DNA of 64,000 nucleotides, taken from assembly GCA_030065915.1 (NCBI GenBank), contig JASJCQ010000003.1:248001-312000 (forward strand), given 5' to 3'. Below, piece after piece: positions 59,668 to 64,000 of the stretch. Source of the DNA: Woeseiaceae bacterium (GTDB lineage: Bacteria > Pseudomonadota > Gammaproteobacteria > Steroidobacterales > Woeseiaceae). The translations under genes were made by a program, and so were the position numbers. How positions within the stretch are numbered: the first letter of the stretch is position 1; every line of letters begins with the position of its first letter. A model generated the notes under the pieces. It did not search any database, was not told the DNA's origin, and was given only the letters and a program-made list of their open reading frames with translations.

Positions 59668-61044
59668 TCAGGCTTGCAGCGCTGCCTCGACCGCCTTGAC
59701 GGTACGATCGATGTCCTCAGTCGTCGTGCGGAAGTTGCTCAGCGAGATTCGCATCACGCGCATTCCGTTCCACGTCGTAGGCCCGAACCAGGCTTCACCG
59801 TCTTCATTGATGCGTTCGATGACCGCGTCGGTTCGTGCGTCGTGATCGCCATTCGGGTCCAGGAACCGTACCAGGCCCTGGTTGATGATGGGTTCCGAGA
59901 GAACTTCGACGTTGTCCAGGCCGCCAAGCCTCGTGACGAGATCGCGAGTCAGATCGCAGCAGCGTTCGATGATCTCGGCGACGCCATTGCGGCCCAGCGT
60001 CCGTAGTGCCGCATACAGCGGAATTCCCCGCGCGCGTCGTGACCACTCGGGCCCCCATTCGATCTGGTCACGCGTATTCTCGACTTCGATCTTGTACGCG
60101 GCCGGTATCGTCATGGCCGTCTTGTGAGCCTCCGGATGCGCGACGAACGCCATGCCGCTGTCGTAGGGAACGTTCAGCCACTTGTGCGCGTCGGTTGCCC
60201 AGGAATCGGCTTTCTCGATGCCCTTCACCAGGTGGCGGTAGCGCGGACTGGCAGCCGCCCACAGGCCGAACGCACCGTCAATGTGGACCCACGCATTGTG
60301 GGCGTGGGACACGTCGCAGATAGCGTCGATCGGGTCGAATGCACCGCGGTTCAGGTCGCCGGCCGCGAGCGAGACGATCGTTGGCATATCCGGGTTCTTT
60401 TTGAGCTCTGCCTCCAGCGCCTCGACATTCATCGTTCCATCGTCATGCATCGCGACGTCGACCACTGCATCCGTGCCGATGCCGAGATGCCGCAACGCGC
60501 GCAACAAGGTCTCATGGTGCTCACCGACCAGTACGCGAATCGGCGGGCTGCCGGCCAGGCCCTGTGTTTCGGCCGACCAGCCCTGGTCGGCCAGTACTTT
60601 GTGGCGCGCCGCGGCCAACGCGGTGAAGTGCGCCATCTGGCAACCAGTGACGAAAGCGTAAGACGCGTGTTGCGGCAAACCAAGAATGTCCTTCAGCCAC
60701 TCGGCGATCACATCTTCGATAACAGCCGCTGTCGGCGAACAGGCATAGGCGGCGGCGTTCTGGTCCCAGGCGGAGGTCAGCCAGTCGGCTGCGACGGACA
60801 CCGGGACGCCGCCACCGATGACCCAGCCATAGAACCGACCGCTCGCAGAGTTCAGAAGTCCATCTCGAGCGTCGTCGGCCAGCTCTTCAATCACCTGCAA
60901 TGGCGGAAGACCGTCGTCGGTCAACTCCTTATGAAGCTTCGCCCGAATGAGCTCTGGGTCAGGTTCCGCCCTGACCTTCTGTTGGTCAAGCGAGTCAAGA
61001 TACTCAGCGGCAATCTCTGCCGCGCGGTCGAGTTCCGGGTTCAC
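59668..61044 (-). CDS. Group II pyridoxal-phosphate-dependent amino-acid decarboxylase
   Basis: 458 residues. The PLP lysine lies in SWATDAHKWLNVPYD (near Lys288). WVHIDGAFGLWAAASPRYRHL carries the PLP-binding Asp. The N-terminal substrate region is GRFYGWVIGGGVPVSVAADWLTSAWDQNAA. Members decarboxylate aromatic amino acids, glutamate or aspartate; the substrate here is uncertain, and some relatives are non-decarboxylating lyases. It is cytoplasmic, transcribed alone, and convergent with the VOC gene. Confidence 0.9.
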   Translation of the reverse strand: MNPELDRAAEIAAEYLDSLDQQKVRAEPDPELIRAKLHKELTDDGLPPLQVIEELADDARDGLLNSASGRFYGWVIGGGVPVSVAADWLTSAWDQNAAAYACSPTAAVIEDVIAEWLKDILGLPQHASYAFVTGCQMAHFTALAAARHKVLADQGWSAETQGLAGSPPIRVLVGEHHETLLRALRHLGIGTDAVVDVAMHDDGTMNVEALEAELKKNPDMPTIVSLAAGDLNRGAFDPIDAICDVSHAHNAWVHIDGAFGLWAAASPRYRHLVKGIEKADSWATDAHKWLNVPYDSGMAFVAHPEAHKTAMTIPAAYKIEVENTRDQIEWGPEWSRRARGIPLYAALRTLGRNGVAEIIERCCDLTRDLVTRLGGLDNVEVLSEPIINQGLVRFLDPNGDHDARTDAVIERINEDGEAWFGPTTWNGMRVMRISLSNFRTTTEDIDRTVKAVEAALQA

Positions 61045-61278
61045 TGGCTATCCCCCATTGCGTGAAGCCTGATTCTCATCCAACAAGAAGTTAAAGACCA
61101 CTCCTTGTTGAGCTCGCCTGCCCAACCTGCGTCGAACGGCCGTACCGCTCTTGAACAGCCTCCGATCCGGTGGCCGACCGCGGATTCACGCAACTGTCGG
61201 GCAGATGTCGTGCGGTTTACGTAACCGACATTGGTAGAATTCCCGGACACTTGCGGTTCTCAAGCACTGGACGCGACT

Positions 61279-61743
61279 ATGATTCTGAAACAACTGCGAA
61301 TTAGCCGCCATCTGTCGCAAGAGCAGCTGGCTCAAATGTCCGGCCTGAATGTCAGGACAATCCAGAGAATCGAGAGCGGTCACAACGCTAGTCTGGAATC
61401 GTTGAAATGCCTCGCGTCGGCGCTTGAAGTTGATATCGAAACTTTGAACCAAGAGGCCTACACGATGGACAAGAACACCGCTGGTTGGCAAGAACTCCCT
61501 TTCTGGCTTAAATGTTGGTTTTTCCTGAACTTCCTTAGCATCCGTACAAGGCGGATGGTCGCGAAACGAATCCAGATCGTTTCTCACGTCTTCGGATTTC
61601 TTTTCTGCGTGCTTGGCTTTGTCAATGAAGCGGCACTGGCCGGTGGGCTTATCCTGCTGGCCAACGGGTATCTCTTTGCGCTGCTCACGTGGCAGGGAGA
61701 CAAGCACGGTATCTGGTTCGACCCGGTGGAAGAAACGAGCTGA
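61279..61743 (+). CDS. XRE-type regulator with C-terminal membrane helices
   Basis: 154 residues from the ATG at 61279. The first 57 residues are an XRE helix-turn-helix (LKQLRISRHLSQEQLAQMSGLNVRTIQRIESGHNASLESLKCLASAL). A linker precedes two transmembrane helices (about 95-115 VSHVFGFLFCVLGFVNEAAL and 117-135 GGLILLANGYLFALL). This is the helix-turn-helix plus 2TM layout seen in many gammaproteobacteria. It would be a membrane-tethered regulator responding to an envelope signal. Targets are unknown. Confidence 0.82.
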   Translation: MILKQLRISRHLSQEQLAQMSGLNVRTIQRIESGHNASLESLKCLASALEVDIETLNQEAYTMDKNTAGWQELPFWLKCWFFLNFLSIRTRRMVAKRIQIVSHVFGFLFCVLGFVNEAALAGGLILLANGYLFALLTWQGDKHGIWFDPVEETS

Positions 61744-61857
61744 GCACGGCGACAGCCAATGCCTTGTGGCCGGCTTCTGATCGATAGCGCGTGCCCGCGA
61801 TAAGCCCCCGCGACATTGCTGCCACACGAACAGAAGATTGGATGTACTATCGATCGG

Positions 61858-62436
61858 ATGAAAGCCGGCCTCGTCTCAATGTTGCTGTTTGTTGGTTGCT
61901 GGCCCAGCACTGCAGTAAGTAGTGAACCCGCCGACCGGTATTCCACCGTCCTGGAAGCGTTCTATCCCGGCTTTGAGGTGGTCGGTCCTTTTCTGGACAC
62001 TCACGACGAGAACCGCTCGTATAGAAGGTCTCCCGAGAACTTTGTCGGTGAGATACTGGTTGGTGACTTTAACTTTGACGGTGTCGAGGACTTCGCGGCT
62101 GCGTTGATCGAGCAGGGCGGCGTAGCGATGGCCAAGGGCGGGCAAGAACCGGTTGGGCTTACCGTTGTTTGCAGCGGCTCATCAGACAATGACTTTCGGT
62201 GCACCACTTTGATCGATCCGAAACCCTTCGGCTTTCACTCGCACCTCGATCTTATCGATTGGACGCCGTGGCTGGATCTGTTGGAGCCTGCTGCAAACGA
62301 AGAGTGTGCAGTCCAACTGGAAACCCGCACTAATAAGAAGTTCCTGACCATCGTTGAGCCTTACGGGCACTGCGACACCCTCTACTACCAGGAACCGGAC
62401 GGCTCATACGAAGGCTGCCAGTATTGCGCCGACTAG
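61858..62436 (+). CDS. Exported protein, unknown (FG-GAP-like segment)
   Basis: 192 residues from the ATG at 61858, giving a signal peptide (MKAGLVSMLLFVGCWPSTAVSS). The mature part has a segment like EILVGDFNFDGVEDFAAALIEQGG, an FG-GAP-like calcium turn (DFNFDGVEDF), and several Cys pairs near the C-terminus (CQYCAD). It is probably secreted. I cannot assign a function. Confidence 0.65.
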   Translation: MKAGLVSMLLFVGCWPSTAVSSEPADRYSTVLEAFYPGFEVVGPFLDTHDENRSYRRSPENFVGEILVGDFNFDGVEDFAAALIEQGGVAMAKGGQEPVGLTVVCSGSSDNDFRCTTLIDPKPFGFHSHLDLIDWTPWLDLLEPAANEECAVQLETRTNKKFLTIVEPYGHCDTLYYQEPDGSYEGCQYCAD

Positions 62437-62571
62437 GCAGCGGTAGCGTCTGTCTGACTTTGCTACTCACGGACTTTCCGGTTGATTCAATGAACGGCTT
62501 TGCCCGCCTGGGTGGTATGATTTTCGGATTGATCTCGCTGCTTTTGGGGGAGGCGAAGTTGCCGCAACAGA

Positions 62572-63813
62572 ATGGATGACACATCGCTCGACAACCTGAT
62601 CGACGCCTACGATGCGGCGCCGTCTCCGGCGTTGGCAAAAGTCATACTGTTACAACTTGCCAAACGCCAGGATGCCAATCGATCTATTGCGTACCTGGAT
62701 GCAGCGTCGAGTGAGCTTGACCAGGATGAGGCTGGTTTCGTCGTGCGCTTCCTCGTCGATAGCGACCAGCTCAAAGCCGCCAGTGCGCTGTATCTGTCCG
62801 TCATAGAATCGAATCCCGGCTTCCAGGATGACGAGCTCAATGCTCTTTTCGATCATCACTCCGCCGATAATGCGGAAAGTAATCGCAAACGCCTGCGTGT
62901 CGTCGAAAAGCCGGATCTGGCAGACGTCGTCAATCTCGACCGGGTCCGCGCCGAAACAACGGATTTCTCGGCAGTAGTCGGCCTGGACAAGATCAAGAAA
63001 CAAATCGACAAGAAGATAATCCTCCCGTTTCAAAAGCCCTCGTTGTTCTCAAGGTTTCGAAAGAAGATCGGTGGCGGCGTGCTGTTGTTCGGCCCTCCGG
63101 GCTGCGGAAAGACCCTGCTTGCCCGTGCAACCGCCGGCGAAGTGAACGCGTCGTTCTTCAATATCGAGATTTCCGATGTGCTGGACATGTACATCGGCGA
63201 GTCGGAACGAAAACTACGCGCAATTTTCGACAAAGCGCGGGAGGAGACACCCAGCGTCTTGTTCTTCGACGAAATAGAAGCGCTGGCCGGCAAACGTGAG
63301 TACGCGCGAAACTCCTCGACCAGCAATGTCATCAGCCAGTTGCTCGCAGAGCTGGATGGATTTGCGCAAAACAACGCCGGCGTCCTGATACTCGCATCGA
63401 CCAATGTTCCCTGGGCCGTCGACCCGGCCTTTCTGCGACCCGGGCGGTTCGACCGGATGTTCTTTGTGCCGCCGCCGGACAAGGTCGCACGCCAGGGCAT
63501 CCTGGAGCATCACATGAAGGGGCGTCCGTCGACGCCCGACATCGATTTTGCTCTATTGGCGAAGAAGACCTCGGGGTATTCTGGTGCAGACCTCGCGAAC
63601 CTCGTCGAGATGGCAGCCGACGAGGCAATCGACGCATCGATTGAAGGTGGCGAGGAAGTGCCGATTTCGTTCGACCACTTCAAGGACGCGCTCGGCGAGA
63701 GCCGCTCCACGACGATCGAATGGCTGACGACAGCGAGAAACTACGCGCGTTATTCGAACGACGGCGGACGTTACGACGACGTCCTCGATTTCCTTAAGAA
63801 GCACGGGAGGTAG
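62572..63813 (+). CDS. AAA+ ATPase (CDC48/FtsH-like module) with helical N-domain
   Basis: 413 residues. An N-terminal helical, TPR-like region (about 1-115: NLIDAYDAAPSPALAKVILLQLAKRQDANRSIAYLDAASSEL) precedes a AAA+ module. Walker A is GPPGCGKTLLARATAG (near 173-180), Walker B VLFFDEIEALAGKR (near 228), sensor 1 LILASTNVPWAVDPAFLRPGRFDR includes the arginine-finger region, and ADLANLVEMAADEA is the C-terminal sensor 2 area. It is a single-ring unfoldase-type ATPase. It is immediately upstream of a membrane-protein gene (1 bp apart) and probably acts with it. Confidence 0.87.
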   Translation: MDDTSLDNLIDAYDAAPSPALAKVILLQLAKRQDANRSIAYLDAASSELDQDEAGFVVRFLVDSDQLKAASALYLSVIESNPGFQDDELNALFDHHSADNAESNRKRLRVVEKPDLADVVNLDRVRAETTDFSAVVGLDKIKKQIDKKIILPFQKPSLFSRFRKKIGGGVLLFGPPGCGKTLLARATAGEVNASFFNIEISDVLDMYIGESERKLRAIFDKAREETPSVLFFDEIEALAGKREYARNSSTSNVISQLLAELDGFAQNNAGVLILASTNVPWAVDPAFLRPGRFDRMFFVPPPDKVARQGILEHHMKGRPSTPDIDFALLAKKTSGYSGADLANLVEMAADEAIDASIEGGEEVPISFDHFKDALGESRSTTIEWLTTARNYARYSNDGGRYDDVLDFLKKHGR

Positions 63814-63814
63814 G

Positions 63815-64000
63815 ATGGAGCGATACAGGATCATTGATGAGCCTCGGTCGAAACCCTGGGGTGAGAAGTTGATAGTCGATCCGACCATCATCCTTCTCGC
63901 CGCCATATTGGTACCGCTGTTCTGGAATCCACCCTATTTTGGGCGCTTCTGGCTGCCGGCGCTTTGGTTGATTATCAATGGTTATGCGCTCGGCAGTTCG
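63815..64000 (+). CDS. N-terminal part of a membrane protein (truncated by window end)
   Basis: 62 codons from the ATG at 63815 to the window edge, one base after the AAA+ stop, with GGGAGG just upstream. It begins MERYRIIDEPRSKPWGEKLI, then two hydrophobic segments (PTIILLAAILVPLFW and FWLPALWLIINGYALG). It is probably coupled to the AAA+ ATPase. The family is unknown. Confidence 0.65.
   Translation, partial: MERYRIIDEPRSKPWGEKLIVDPTIILLAAILVPLFWNPPYFGRFWLPALWLIINGYALGSS

Overview
The window looks like chromosomal DNA of a GC-rich, Gram-negative, probably marine gammaproteobacterium. Evidence: many signal peptides, lipoboxes and outer-membrane proteins; an RND/MFP/TolC efflux operon; a yceJ-yceI-like cytochrome b561/YceI operon; YjjX; a tetrathionate-reductase-family octaheme cytochrome; and NAD-malic enzyme. 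The assignment to a lineage is inference: no rRNA, tRNA or other marker gene is present. I saw no transposase, integrase, CRISPR array, prophage or tRNA.

Layout. 0-9.2 kb: housekeeping and hypothetical genes (quinone oxidoreductase, DUF3187-type barrel, YjjX, two coupled hypotheticals, lumazine-binding-like protein, exported SDR/NTF2 fusion). 9.2-13.2 kb: trehalose operon otsB-GH15-otsA. 13.3-16.5 kb: OmpA-like barrel, aldo/keto reductase, MscS channel, MAPEG protein. 16.7-18.9 kb: fasciclin protein, ECF sigma factor and RskA-type anti-sigma factor. 19.2-21.4 kb: a BlaI-type repressor coupled to a protein that joins a BlaR1-like M56 sensor to a lytic transglycosylase and an M23 (LytM) domain. 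21.5-28.3 kb: octaheme cytochrome, TPR lipoprotein, DUF1579-like protein, cytochrome b561 with two YceI proteins, DUF427. 28.3-35.4 kb: a structured leader, a two-gene exported metalloprotease-like operon, and a very large ExeM/NucH-type extracellular nuclease. 35.5-43.9 kb: an efflux operon (ABC-substrate-binding/TolC fusion, MFP, RND pump, DUF885 lipoprotein). 44-49.9 kb: MFS exporter, PqqB-like metallo-hydrolase, ChaC-like cyclotransferase, nucleotidyltransferase, malic enzyme.

49.9-56.2 kb is different. It is visibly more A/T-rich and holds small, mostly unrelated genes (hypotheticals, DUF805, HIT, a MepA-like endopeptidase), nearly all on the minus strand. They are separated by about ten full or partial copies of one roughly 80-bp double-hairpin repeat, all in the same orientation. 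In several cases the stop codon of the gene lies at the edge of the repeat. This is the architecture of a gene-cassette array, but I cannot see a classical attC site. It is the strongest candidate here for an undescribed mobile or gene-capture system.

56.2-64 kb returns to GC-rich sequence: Tat-exported nitroreductase-like protein, class C beta-lactamase-family hydrolase, lipoprotein, VOC protein, group II PLP decarboxylase, XRE/membrane regulator, exported hypothetical, AAA+ ATPase and a truncated membrane protein.

Gene starts were refined by looking for Shine-Dalgarno sequences and signal peptides. Several starts are TTG or GTG.
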